Below, in pieces: positions 36,757 to 45,093 of a stretch of 64,000 nt of DNA. The notes under the pieces were generated by a model. The model ran no database searches. It was not told the origin of the DNA and saw only the letters and a program-made list of their open reading frames with translations. Within the stretch, counting starts at the first letter, position 1. Every line of letters begins with the position of its first letter. Made by a program: the position numbers and the translations under genes. This stretch comes from Microbacteriaceae bacterium. Its GTDB lineage: Bacteria > Actinomycetota > Actinomycetes > Actinomycetales > Microbacteriaceae. Location of the stretch: contig JANXTR010000026.1 of NCBI GenBank assembly GCA_025352325.1, positions 1 to 64,000 of the forward strand. The letters run 5' to 3'.

Positions 36757-37959
36757 CTAGAGCCGCTCCGCCAGCAGGGCCACCCGCGCTCCGCCGATCC
36801 GGGTCAGGATGAGCGTCGCGCTCGCGTCGCCCCGCAGCGCGAGCCGTGCGCGGAACGCGGCAGGGTCCACGTCGACCCCGCGCTTCTTGATCTCGAGCGT
36901 GCCGATGCCGCGGGCCGCCAGCTCCTTCTTGAGCTTCTTCACGTCCAGCGGGAACCGCTCGATCACGCGGAACGCCGCGCCGAACGGCGTTTCGGGCTCG
37001 GTGTCGCTCGTGATCCAGGCGATCGTCGGGTCGAGCATCCGGCCCCCGAGGCGGTGGGCCAGGTCACCGATCAGGCGGCCCCGGATGACGGCACCATCCG
37101 GTTCGAGGAGGTACGCGCCGAGCGGCCCCGCCTCGGCGTCCTCGCTGTCGTGTGCCGAGGTCAGCTCGGCAGCGCGCCCGGAGCGCAACACCAGCGCCGC
37201 GCGTCCCACGCCCGGCCGCGCGAGCACTCCGCTCCAGACCGCGAGCTCGACGACCTCCCCGTCGACCGAGACCCACTGCGCCTCGATCGGCGTCCCCGAC
37301 CCGTCTGCCAGCTGCCCGTCGGGCAGCAGCTCGCGATTCAGTCCCGGGCCGAGCTTGATGCCGGTGGGCAGCGTGCGCGCGAGCTCGAAAGCCCAGTCCA
37401 GCGACGGCGACCAGTCCGCCGGGTTGTTGAGGCGCGATCCACCCGCCCGCCGGGCGGGATCCAGCCAGACACCACCGACGCCGGCCAGGTCGGTCGTGGT
37501 GGCGTCGCCGAGCTCGACCCTGGCCGCCTCGAACGGCGCCAGGTTGAAGCTGGCGATTGCGGCGGTCGCTTCATCTCGCTCCACGGCGAATACCCCGAGG
37601 TCGAGGCCCGCCATGGCCAGCGCGTCGGCTCCGATACCGCAGCCGAGGTCGGCCACCACGTCGATGCCCGCACCCACGAAACGGCCCGCGTGCAGCGAGG
37701 CGACGCTGAGCCGGGTAGCCTGCTCGAGGCCGTCGGCGGTGAAAAGCATCCGGGCCGCGAACTCGCCAAACTTGGATCTCGCCTTCGCACGCAGCCTGGC
37801 CTGGCTCAGCACCGAGGCGACCAGCTCGGGCGGATGCCCGTCCGCACGCAGCCGGGAGACGATGCGCACTACGTCCGCGTTCGCCTCGATCGGCCCGACC
37901 TCGTCGAGCAGCCGCAGCCCCTCGGTCGAGAGCAGCACACGCAACTCGGCGACATCCAT
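36757..37959 (-). CDS. class I SAM-dependent methyltransferase with THUMP-like domain
   Basis: 400 residues from ATG 37959, with a -10 (TAGCGT) 7 bp upstream; the open frame to 38013 adds nothing conserved. The SAM loop is VVADLGCGIGADALAMA (about 100-116), followed by VWLDPARR, a DPPR-like catalytic-site motif of RNA methyltransferases. The C-terminal half (to KKRGVDVDPAAFRARL) is the THUMP-like domain. An RNA substrate is likely but not identified. It stands alone. Confidence 0.85.
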   Translation of the reverse strand: MDVAELRVLLSTEGLRLLDEVGPIEANADVVRIVSRLRADGHPPELVASVLSQARLRAKARSKFGEFAARMLFTADGLEQATRLSVASLHAGRFVGAGIDVVADLGCGIGADALAMAGLDLGVFAVERDEATAAIASFNLAPFEAARVELGDATTTDLAGVGGVWLDPARRAGGSRLNNPADWSPSLDWAFELARTLPTGIKLGPGLNRELLPDGQLADGSGTPIEAQWVSVDGEVVELAVWSGVLARPGVGRAALVLRSGRAAELTSAHDSEDAEAGPLGAYLLEPDGAVIRGRLIGDLAHRLGGRMLDPTIAWITSDTEPETPFGAAFRVIERFPLDVKKLKKELAARGIGTLEIKKRGVDVDPAAFRARLALRGDASATLILTRIGGARVALLAERL

Positions 37960-37966
37960 TCCGATC

Positions 37967-37972
37967 ACGCTA
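37967..37972 (-). promoter_or_regulatory. -10 of leaderless methyltransferase transcript
   Basis: TAGCGT on the minus strand, 7 bp before ATG 37959. Confidence 0.55.
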
Positions 37973-38065
37973 CTGGCCGACGCTCGCTCCGTTCGAGGAT
38001 TCGACAGTCGCACCTCACCGCTTCCTTGATTTGGTCACGCAGCGGCCGGATCCGGAACCGATCGA

Positions 38066-38092
38066 TTGGCACTCGCATTGAACGACTGCTAA
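38066..38092. promoter_or_regulatory. CIRCE operator 1 (HrcA site)
   Basis: TTGGCACTC-N9-GACTGCTAA matches the CIRCE consensus TTAGCACTC-N9-GAGTGCTAA at 16 of 18 arm positions. It overlaps the -35 region of groES. Confidence 0.8.
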
Positions 38093-38107
38093 CGGAAGGC
38101 CTATAGT
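38078..38107 (+). promoter_or_regulatory. groES promoter
   Basis: TTGAAC (38078-38083), 18 bp, TATAGT (38102-38107). Flanked by the two CIRCE elements. Confidence 0.75.
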
Positions 38108-38111
38108 TGTC

Positions 38112-38138
38112 CTGGCACTCTCCACGCGAGTGTGCCAA
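38112..38138. promoter_or_regulatory. CIRCE operator 2 (HrcA site)
   Basis: CTGGCACTC-N9-GTGTGCCAA lies just after the -10 and covers the expected transcription start. Confidence 0.78.
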
Positions 38139-38180
38139 CCCCTGAGTTTCAGCACTATGAGATTGAGAAAGAGGTCAACC

Positions 38181-38477
38181 GTGTCGGTCTCCATCAAGCC
38201 GCTCGAAGATCGCATCGTCATCAAGCAGGTCGAGGCGGAGCAGGTCACCGCGTCGGGTCTCGTGATCCCCGACACCGCGAAGGAGAAGCCCCAGGAGGGC
38301 GAGGTCGTCGCGGTCGGTCCGGGTCGGATCGACGACAACGGCAACCGCGTCCCGCTCGACGTGGTCGTCGGCGACAAGGTCATCTACTCCAAGTACGGCG
38401 GAACCGAGATCAAGTACGGCGGCGATGACCTGCTGGTCCTCTCGGCCCGTGACGTGCTCGCGGTCGTCGTCAAGTAG
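38181..38477 (+). CDS. groES: co-chaperonin GroES
   Basis: 98 residues from GTG 38181 (GAAAGAGG 8 bp before). [20 protein letters not shown] and [18 protein letters not shown] are canonical. It caps the GroEL chamber. No groEL follows; in many actinobacteria it is elsewhere. Heat-shock control by HrcA is read directly from the two CIRCE elements. A strong terminator follows, so it is monocistronic. Confidence 0.98.
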   Translation: MSVSIKPLEDRIVIKQVEAEQVTASGLVIPDTAKEKPQEGEVVAVGPGRIDDNGNRVPLDVVVGDKVIYSKYGGTEIKYGGDDLLVLSARDVLAVVVK

Positions 38478-38491
38478 CGTTCAGATCCTGC

Positions 38492-38527
38492 CGAAAGACC
38501 CCGTGACACACGTCGCGGGGTCTTTCG
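38492..38527 (+). terminator. groES terminator
   Basis: 12-bp stem CGAAAGACCCCG (38492-38503) with CGGGGTCTTTCG (38516-38527), 12-nt loop. Confidence 0.85.
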
Positions 38528-38543
38528 CATGTTCGCGCCCCAG

Positions 38544-38549
38544 TAGCCT
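38544..38549 (+). promoter_or_regulatory. -10 of leaderless rarD transcript
   Basis: TAGCCT, 6 bp before GTG 38556. Confidence 0.55.
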
Positions 38550-38555
38550 CAGGAA

Positions 38556-39500
38556 GTGACCACGCCCGTACCCGTGCAACCTGCTCCGGCGCCGAAGCGG
38601 TCCGCGAGCGGTCTGGTCTTCGCTCTCGGCTCTTACGTGCTGTGGGGCTTCCTGCCGGTCTACTTCCTGCTGCTGCAGCCGACCGGTGCGTTCGAGATCG
38701 TCGCGTACCGCATCCTCTTCTCGCTGGCGTTCTGCGCGGTGCTCCTCACCGTCACCCGCGGATGGCAGCGGCTGTTCGCGCTCGTGCGTCAGCCGCGCAT
38801 CCTGCTCACTATGGCGGTCGCGGGGGTGCTGATCTACATCAACTGGCAGGTGTTCGTGCTCGCGGTCACGAACAACCGGGTGGTGGAGGGCGCGCTCGGC
38901 TACTTCATCAACCCAGTGTTCACGGTGCTGCTGGGCGTGGTCTTCCTGCGCGAGAAGCTGCGGCCCGCGCAGTGGGCCGCGGTCGGGATCTCGGCCGTCG
39001 CGATCGTGGTGATCGCCGTCGGCTACGGTACCGTCCCGTGGATCGCAGTCGTGCTCACCCTCTCCTTCGGGCTCTATGGCTTCATCAAGAAGCGCGTCGG
39101 AGGGCAGGTGGACGCCATCAGCGGCCTCACCCTTGAGACGGCCTGGCTGACTCCCGTCGCCGTCGTGCAACTGCTTCTCGTCTGGTCGATCAGCGGCCTG
39201 ACCCTCACGCAGCACGGCCCCGGGCACATCATCCTGATGGTGCTCGTCGGGGTGGTCACCGGCCTGCCCCTACTGTTCTTCGCGGCGGCGGCGGCCCGTC
39301 TGCCGCTGTTCGCCATCGGCCTGACCCAGTACCTCACCCCGGTGCTGCAGTTCATCTTCGGCGTCGCGTTCCTCGGCGAGGCGATGTCGACCACGCGGTG
39401 GGTCGGTTTCGTGCTCGTCTGGGTGGCTCTGATCGTGCTGGCGATCGACCTGGTCCGCGCCGCGCGCACCGGCCGTCGCGCCTCCCGTGCCCTCGTCTGA
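38556..39500 (+). CDS. rarD: EamA-family transporter RarD
   Basis: 314 residues with ten membrane segments. It contains GLVFALGSYVLWGFLPVYFL (about 16-35), NWQVFVLAVTNNRVVEGALGYFINP and GEAMSTTRWVGFVLVWVALI, the RarD pattern within the drug/metabolite transporter superfamily. The substrate is unknown. Predicted leaderless. A binding-protein gene starts 40 bp later. Confidence 0.88.
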   Translation: MTTPVPVQPAPAPKRSASGLVFALGSYVLWGFLPVYFLLLQPTGAFEIVAYRILFSLAFCAVLLTVTRGWQRLFALVRQPRILLTMAVAGVLIYINWQVFVLAVTNNRVVEGALGYFINPVFTVLLGVVFLREKLRPAQWAAVGISAVAIVVIAVGYGTVPWIAVVLTLSFGLYGFIKKRVGGQVDAISGLTLETAWLTPVAVVQLLLVWSISGLTLTQHGPGHIILMVLVGVVTGLPLLFFAAAAARLPLFAIGLTQYLTPVLQFIFGVAFLGEAMSTTRWVGFVLVWVALIVLAIDLVRAARTGRRASRALV

Positions 39501-39540
39501 GCCCGGGTTAGTGTTCGAGTCGACCCCGAGAGGACTCTGG

Positions 39541-40857
39541 ATGCCGCGCGCCGTCACTCCCATCGGCACCGCATCCCGAGTGGCCAGGTCGGCCGCCGGG
39601 CTCGCGGTCGCCGCCGTGCTGGCGGCTCTCCTTGCCTCCTGCACCGGCCAGCCGGCCGCGGCACCCAGCGGCGCCGCGACGGCGTCCCGCTCGGCATCCG
39701 CCTCGGCCGCATCCTCGCCGAAGCCGCTGGGCGACGGCGTGCTCCGCATCGGCACCCTGTTTCCCTCGACTGGCGCGACCGACTTCGTCGGCGCCCCCGA
39801 GCTCGCCGGCGTGCGGACGGCCGTGGCCGAGATCAACGCGGCCGGCGGCGTGAACGGCAAACCGGTCGAGCTGGTCAGCGACGATTCAGGCGATGCGACG
39901 ACTGCGACGGCGGAGGCCTCGCTCGCCGATCTGGCGAAGAAGGGTGTCGACGTCATCATCGGCCCGTCGTCGTCGGTGCTCGCCCAGCGACTGCTCACGG
40001 CGGCTGCGGCAGCCCATATCCCGATGGTCTCGCCCTCGGCGACCTACCCGCAGTTGAGCACGCTCGACACGCAGGGCGTGTTCTTCCGCACCATCCCGTC
40101 GACGGCGCAGCAGGGCGTGGCCCTCGGCACGTTGCTGCCGTCGAAGAAGCAGCTGAAGGTCGCCCTCGTGGCGTCGAGCGATCCGATCGGGCAGTCGATC
40201 GTGGCGACACTGGGCGACACCCTGACCGCGAACGGCGGGCGCCTGGTCGCGACCATCGCGCTCACCGCGTCGTCGGATGCGGCGGCCACCGTCGCTCAGG
40301 TGAAGGTCGCCGCGCCGGATGCCGTGGTGCTCGACACCCCAGACAACGGCACGCAGACCAAGGCCATGATCACGCAGCTTGTCGCCGCGGGGTTCGGCGG
40401 AGCCAAGCTCTGGCTCACCAGCCAGAACCTGGCCGACTACTCGCAGGCGCTTCCCGCCGGCACCCTGACCGGCGTGAGCGGTCTGCTCGAGGGCGCGGAC
40501 TCGAGCGCCGCCTTCCAAGCGCAGGTGAAGGCGGCCGACCCCGCGGTCCCCGGGTTCCAGTACACGCCCGAGGCCTACGACGCCGCGATCCTCGTGGCGC
40601 TGGCCGCGACATTGGCGCACGACGATGCCGGGATGCGCGTGGCCGCCCAGCTGCGGGCGGCGTCCGTCGGCGGCATCAAGTGCACGAGCTACGTGGAGTG
40701 CCTCGACGTGCTGAAGTCGGAGCCGGCGATCGACTACGACGGCCTCAGCGGTCCGCTGAACCTGACCGCCGAGGGCGATCCGATGCCCGCCACCTATGGC
40801 ATCTACAGCTACGCCGCGAACGGCATGTACGCCCGCTCCGGCAACGTCATCGGCTGA
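39541..40857 (+). CDS. LIV-type ABC substrate-binding lipoprotein 1
   Basis: 438 residues from ATG 39541, after GAGAGGA. Signal peptide with lipobox LLASC (Cys34), then a type-1 periplasmic-binding fold: LRIGTLFPSTGATDFVGAPE, EINAAGGVNGKPVELV. This fold binds branched-chain amino acids, amides or urea. Its permeases are probably the livHMGF genes 1.9 kb downstream, which also have their own binding protein. It looks divergent from that one, so an ancient duplication with altered specificity is likely. Confidence 0.82.
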   Translation: MPRAVTPIGTASRVARSAAGLAVAAVLAALLASCTGQPAAAPSGAATASRSASASAASSPKPLGDGVLRIGTLFPSTGATDFVGAPELAGVRTAVAEINAAGGVNGKPVELVSDDSGDATTATAEASLADLAKKGVDVIIGPSSSVLAQRLLTAAAAAHIPMVSPSATYPQLSTLDTQGVFFRTIPSTAQQGVALGTLLPSKKQLKVALVASSDPIGQSIVATLGDTLTANGGRLVATIALTASSDAAATVAQVKVAAPDAVVLDTPDNGTQTKAMITQLVAAGFGGAKLWLTSQNLADYSQALPAGTLTGVSGLLEGADSSAAFQAQVKAADPAVPGFQYTPEAYDAAILVALAATLAHDDAGMRVAAQLRAASVGGIKCTSYVECLDVLKSEPAIDYDGLSGPLNLTAEGDPMPATYGIYSYAANGMYARSGNVIG

Positions 40858-41005
40858 GACGAACGCATTCGGACGGAAGCGGGGCGAATCGGTTGTACCC
40901 GCCAGGTCCTCCCTTTGCCCGCTACGGTCGCGGTCGACGGTGAGTGGCACTCGTCGATGCGCATCCCTTTGCCACGCACAAGCATGAAGAACAGGGATGT
41001 GCCGT

Positions 41006-41098
41006 ATGCATAAGAAAGTCGCCATAGCCGCCGCAGCTATTGTTCTCACGGCGGGGTCAGTGCTCGGGATTCGACCACTCCGTTCTAGACGGATCTGA
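41006..41098 (+). pseudogene. truncated signal-peptide ORF
   Basis: ATG 41006 opens MHKKVAIAAAAIVLTAGSVL, a clear positively charged, hydrophobic export signal, which then stops after 30 codons. The stop codon overlaps a terminator hairpin. This looks like the two ends of a deleted secreted-protein gene; a genuine tiny peptide cannot be excluded. Confidence 0.4.
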
Positions 41099-41118
41099 GG
41101 AGGGGTTGGCCCCTCCTC
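41097..41118 (+). terminator. hairpin terminator
   Basis: Perfect 9-bp stem GAGGAGGGG (41097-41105) with CCCCTCCTC (41110-41118), loop TTGG. Confidence 0.6.
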
Positions 41119-41254
41119 CTCCAGGTCTCGTGCGCCGCCCTCGGAGTGCAGAGATCGAGTGTTTTCGATAACGGAATATAACGAATTGAAGCCGAAGTTA
41201 TGAAACGCAGCAGCAATGCACGGTCGGGGACACTTTTTCGAAACATGTCGTGAT

Positions 41255-41282
41255 TTGCCTGAAACAGGGCAGGGCTTATGGT
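41255..41282 (+). promoter_or_regulatory. promoter of the LIV operon
   Basis: TTGCCT (41255-41260), 16 bp, TATGGT (41277-41282), about 70 bp before GTG 41351. Confidence 0.5.
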
Positions 41283-41350
41283 CTTCACCACAGAGACAGT
41301 CGGCAACGGCAGTCCTCCGGGCTATTTCTTGCACCAGAAAGGTACTCACA

Positions 41351-42694
41351 GTGAAGTTTTCCCCCACTCGCGCCGCAGCCGGGCTTGCTGCCGCCGCCGC
41401 CGCCGCCGCTCTGATCCTCGCGGGCTGTGCCACATCGCCCTCCGCGTCGACAACCACCTCTGCGGCTGCCGCCGGCGCGGCACTGCCCGCGGTTGCCGCG
41501 TGCGGCTCGGGCGACGACTCCTCGTCGACGTTCGCGCTCGGATCCTACCTCCCGCTGACCGGTTCGCTCTCGTTCCTTGCGCCGCCGGCGGTCGCCGGTG
41601 TCGGTGCTGCGCTGTCGGACATTAACGCTGCGGGTGGCGTGAACGGCAAGAAGGCGTGCATCATCTCGCAGGACTCCAGCGACGGTGACCACAAGGCGAT
41701 CGGCGACTCGAACATCAAGTCACTGATGCAGTCCAAGCCGTCTGCGATCGTCGGCCCGGAGTCGTCGAGCGTGACGCACAACATCCTCCCCGTCACGCAG
41801 CCGACCGGAACCATCGTGTTCTCGCCTGCGGCGACCGACGACGCGCTTGCCGGTGAGGCTCACTTCTTCCGCAACGTGGCTCCGAACGCGTCAGAGGGTG
41901 ACGCGCTCGCCAAGCAGATCCTGACGGACGTGCCCGCCGCCAAGGTCGGGATCCTGGTCTTCAACGATGCATATGGCATCAACTTGCGCGACACCCTTGC
42001 GTCGACCCTGAAGGCGGGCGGAGGTTCGGTCGTCTACGGTGCGGCCGGCCAGGAGTTCCCTTCGACGGAGACCTCCTTCGCGACGATTGTGAACAACGTC
42101 CTGGCCGCGAAGCCGGACGTCATCGCGATCATTGCGTTCGACCAGACCTCTCAGATTCTCCCGGCGATCGGGTCTGCTGGATTCGCGGGAAAGAACCTGT
42201 ACTTCGTCGACGGAAACCTGAGCGACTACTCGAAGACGGCCGGCGTCCCGGACCTCACGGGCTCCAAGGGCACGCAGCAGGGCGTGGACGCCGACAAGAC
42301 CGTCAAGGCCAAGCTGAACGACTGGTACAAGGCGAACGACGGTAAGGGCAAGGATCTCGGTGGCATTTACAACTACGGCCCCGAGTCGTACGACGCGGTC
42401 ATCACTCTCGCGCTGGCAGCCGACCTGGCCAAGAAGGACGACTCTGCTTCGATCGAACCTTTCATCCTGCCGGTCACCGGCACGACGGGGGGAACGGTTT
42501 GCAAGTCGTACGCTGACTGCCTGAAGCTCATCAAGGGTGGAAAGACCGACATCTGGTACCAGGGTCCGTCGTCGATTGGTCCGCTGAACGCCCAGCACAA
42601 CCCGTCGACCGCCTACGTCGGCATCTACGAGGGTGACGGCAAGAACACCGCCGCCAAGTTCCTGACCGGAGTGAAGGCAACGATCAGCAAGTAA
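41351..42694 (+). CDS. LIV-type ABC substrate-binding lipoprotein 2
   Basis: 447 residues from GTG 41351 (GAAAGG 8 bp before). The signal peptide has an eight-alanine run and the lipobox LILAGC (Cys26). The mature protein opens with a Ser/Thr/Ala linker and the fold FALGSYLPLTGSLSFLAPPA, DINAAGGVNGKKACIISQDS. Two further Cys pairs may form disulphides. It is the first gene of the livHMGF operon; an 11-bp hairpin separates it from livH. Substrate: branched-chain amino acid or related, unproven. Confidence 0.87.
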   Translation: MKFSPTRAAAGLAAAAAAAALILAGCATSPSASTTTSAAAAGAALPAVAACGSGDDSSSTFALGSYLPLTGSLSFLAPPAVAGVGAALSDINAAGGVNGKKACIISQDSSDGDHKAIGDSNIKSLMQSKPSAIVGPESSSVTHNILPVTQPTGTIVFSPAATDDALAGEAHFFRNVAPNASEGDALAKQILTDVPAAKVGILVFNDAYGINLRDTLASTLKAGGGSVVYGAAGQEFPSTETSFATIVNNVLAAKPDVIAIIAFDQTSQILPAIGSAGFAGKNLYFVDGNLSDYSKTAGVPDLTGSKGTQQGVDADKTVKAKLNDWYKANDGKGKDLGGIYNYGPESYDAVITLALAADLAKKDDSASIEPFILPVTGTTGGTVCKSYADCLKLIKGGKTDIWYQGPSSIGPLNAQHNPSTAYVGIYEGDGKNTAAKFLTGVKATISK

Positions 42695-42710
42695 AACATC
42701 GAAGCACCAG

Positions 42711-42741
42711 GCGGGTGCCGGTCGTCGTGGCCGGCACCCGC
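42711..42741 (+). terminator. attenuator hairpin between binding protein and livH
   Basis: Perfect 11-bp stem GCGGGTGCCGG (42711-42721) with CCGGCACCCGC (42731-42741), 9-nt loop, then CTCTTC. It likely lowers permease expression relative to binding protein. Confidence 0.7.
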
Positions 42742-42765
42742 CTCTTCACTCACGGAGGGTCGTAC

Positions 42766-44091
42766 ATGCTTCATGTCAGGGGACGATGGGGTCTCATCGC
42801 CGCCGCGATCATCGTCGCGGCGAGCGCCCTGGGCCTGGTCGCGGCCGAGTCAGCAGTTGCTGCGGGCCCGATCGCTAGTGGCACCAGTTGTGTTGCTGAC
42901 GCCACTACTGGATGTTTGCAAGGCAAGGTGGTCGACGACAATCGGAACCCGGTTGCCGGAGCTAAGGTCACCGTTACGTCACCGTCGGCGGCAACAGGAA
43001 GTTCGAAGACGGCCAAAGACGGATCCTTTTTCTTCGCTGTGACTGAAGCAGGCGCCTACCAGGTCGCTCTCGATCCATCGTCGCTTCCCACGGGCGTCAC
43101 GCCGAAGACTCCAACCTTGACGGTGACGGTGGAACTGAGCAACATCACCCCGGCTGGATTCGCTCTGAACGGCCATGCCAAAGGTTCGACGTCCCACGCG
43201 GCAGCTTCGGTCTCGTTCTGGCAACTCTTGGGCCAGCAGTTCTCGCAAGGCTTGCTCCTCGGACTGTTGCTCGCCTTGGCCGCGATCGGTCTCTCTCTGA
43301 TCTACGGAACCACCGGTCTGTCCAACTTCGCACATTCGGAGCAGATCACTCTCGGCGGCTTCCTGGCCTGGGTGTTCGCGGTCCAACTCGGCCTGAACAT
43401 CGTTGTTTCCGCAGTGATTGTTATTGCTCTCACTTCTCTCTCCGGCTACCTGCAGGACAAACTCATCTGGGGTCCGCTGCGCAAGCGCGGGCTCGGTCTG
43501 ACGCAGTTGATGGTCGTGACAATCGGGCTCTCGCTCGCGCTCGAGTACGTCTTCCAACTGATCTTCGGCGCGCGGGTCTACCCGGTTGCCACAGATCTCG
43601 AGCTCAATACCGGGCCGCTGAACATAACGCCGACGGCCTACTGGTCGATGCTCGTATCGATTGTCGTGCTGGCATTAGTGGGTCTCGCCCTCACGTTCAG
43701 TCGGCTCGGGCGCGCAACTCGAGCCGTGGCCGACAACCGCGCCCTGGCGGCCGCATCCGGTATCGACGTGGAGCGCGTGATCAGGATCGTCTGGATCGTG
43801 TCGACCGGGCTTGCGGGCCTATCCGGTGTTCTCTACGCCCTGGTGAACGGCGGCGTGTACTGGCTGACGGGCGCCCAACTGCTGCTCCTGGTCTTCGCCG
43901 CCGTCACCCTGGGCGGGATCGGGACCGCGTTTGGCGCGCTCGTCGGGTCTCTGATCATCGGAGTCGTTGCGAACGTGAGTACGTTGTTCATCCCGCAGGA
44001 CCTGAAGTACGCCACGGGGCTAGTGATCCTGATCGTGGTCTTGTTGGTGCGGCCTCAGGGCATCCTGGGCCGCAGGGAAAGGGTTGGCTAG
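42766..44091 (+). CDS. livH: LivH-type permease fused to an extracellular carboxypeptidase-regulatory-like domain
   Basis: 441 residues from ATG 42766 (GGAGGGT 8 bp before), about 140 longer than usual LivH. Residues 1-34 are a signal sequence or first helix. Cys42 and Cys50 flank the start of a beta-sandwich (GCLQGKVVDDNRNPVAGAKV to about 130) of the carboxypeptidase-D regulatory type. Then comes the LivH core from about 152 (GLSLIYGTTGLSNFAHSEQI) with eight or so helices and the end VRPQGILGRRERVG. The added domain should face outside, where the lipoprotein docks. The fusion is in one uninterrupted frame. Confidence 0.88.
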   Translation: MLHVRGRWGLIAAAIIVAASALGLVAAESAVAAGPIASGTSCVADATTGCLQGKVVDDNRNPVAGAKVTVTSPSAATGSSKTAKDGSFFFAVTEAGAYQVALDPSSLPTGVTPKTPTLTVTVELSNITPAGFALNGHAKGSTSHAAASVSFWQLLGQQFSQGLLLGLLLALAAIGLSLIYGTTGLSNFAHSEQITLGGFLAWVFAVQLGLNIVVSAVIVIALTSLSGYLQDKLIWGPLRKRGLGLTQLMVVTIGLSLALEYVFQLIFGARVYPVATDLELNTGPLNITPTAYWSMLVSIVVLALVGLALTFSRLGRATRAVADNRALAAASGIDVERVIRIVWIVSTGLAGLSGVLYALVNGGVYWLTGAQLLLLVFAAVTLGGIGTAFGALVGSLIIGVVANVSTLFIPQDLKYATGLVILIVVLLVRPQGILGRRERVG

Positions 44092-44094
44092 GAC

Positions 44095-45093
44095 ATGGAC
44101 GTCGGCTTCTACTTCAGTACCCTCTTCACAGACTTCGGGTCGACGGCCCTTTCGGTCATCACTGCCTCGTACGTGATCGCGGCCATCGGGCTCAACATCC
44201 ACTTCGGCTTCACCGGTCTGCTCAACATCGGTCAGGCAGGATTCGTGTTGCTCGGTGCGTATGGGTTCGCGATCACCGTTCGATTTACCCAGAACTTCTG
44301 GCTGGGTGTCGTCGTCGCACTCGTCGCGGCTGTTCTGTTCGCCCTGGTTCTCGGGCTACCAACGCTCAAGCTGCGGGGCGATTATTTGGCGATTGTGACA
44401 ATCGCTGCCGCCGAGATCCTCCGTTTGCTAGGCGATAACCAACTGCTGGCACCGTTTACCGGGGGTACCTTCGGCATTCCGGGCTCTGCTTTCTCGAAGC
44501 CATTCTCAGCGCTGTCGCCGTTCCCCCAGAACGGATTGTTCCAGCTCGGCCCGTTCAACTACCCGCTCAGCGAGGGTGACAGCTGGTGGCTTCGAATCGT
44601 CGCATGGGGCATCGTCGCCTTGTCCATCGTCGTGTCCTTCCTGCTGGTTCGTAGTCCCTGGGGTCGGGTGCTTCGCGGCATCCGTGAGGACGAGGATGCG
44701 ATCCGCAGCCTCGGAAAGAACGTCACCGTCTACAAAACGCAGAGCCTGGTGATCGGCGGCCTCTTCGGCGCCGTAGCGGGAATCGTCAACGTGCTGGCAA
44801 CGTCGGTCTCAGCAGACGCCATGGGAAGGACCCTGACCTTCGAGCTCTATACCTGTCTGCTTCTGGGCGGTGCAGCGACGGTCTTCGGCCCGCTCCTTGG
44901 CACGTTCCTCTACTGGCTGGTGCTGGTCTTCCTGAGGGACACGATCGGGTTCTGGGTTCCGTCCGGAATCCTGAGTCAGCAGCAGATCCCCCAGATCACC
45001 TGGATTTTCGTCGGAGTTGGTCTCATGCTGTTGGTGATCTTCAGGCCTCAGGGCATCCTGGGGAACAAGAAGGAGCTGGCGTTCGGTGACTGA
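44095..45093 (+). CDS. livM: LivM-type branched-chain amino acid ABC permease
   Basis: 332 residues; GLNIHFGFTGLLNIGQAGFV (about 33-52) and VLRGIREDEDAIRSLGKNVT are LivM signatures, and the end is RPQGILGNKKELAFGD. Partner of livH, 3 bp downstream of it. Overlaps livG by 8 bp. Confidence 0.9.
   Translation: MDVGFYFSTLFTDFGSTALSVITASYVIAAIGLNIHFGFTGLLNIGQAGFVLLGAYGFAITVRFTQNFWLGVVVALVAAVLFALVLGLPTLKLRGDYLAIVTIAAAEILRLLGDNQLLAPFTGGTFGIPGSAFSKPFSALSPFPQNGLFQLGPFNYPLSEGDSWWLRIVAWGIVALSIVVSFLLVRSPWGRVLRGIREDEDAIRSLGKNVTVYKTQSLVIGGLFGAVAGIVNVLATSVSADAMGRTLTFELYTCLLLGGAATVFGPLLGTFLYWLVLVFLRDTIGFWVPSGILSQQQIPQITWIFVGVGLMLLVIFRPQGILGNKKELAFGD

Larger units (their letters stand above)
40858..41350 (+). 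other. intergenic region before the LIV operon, with an AT-richer patch
   Basis: 493 bp. 40858-41005 shows nothing convincing. 41006-41098 is a 30-codon signal-peptide-like frame ended by a terminator hairpin (41097-41118). 41160-41300 is markedly poorer in GC than its surroundings and contains TTCGATAACGGAATATAACGAA-like sequence near 41164-41185 and the likely livK promoter (41255-41282). Confidence 0.6.
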
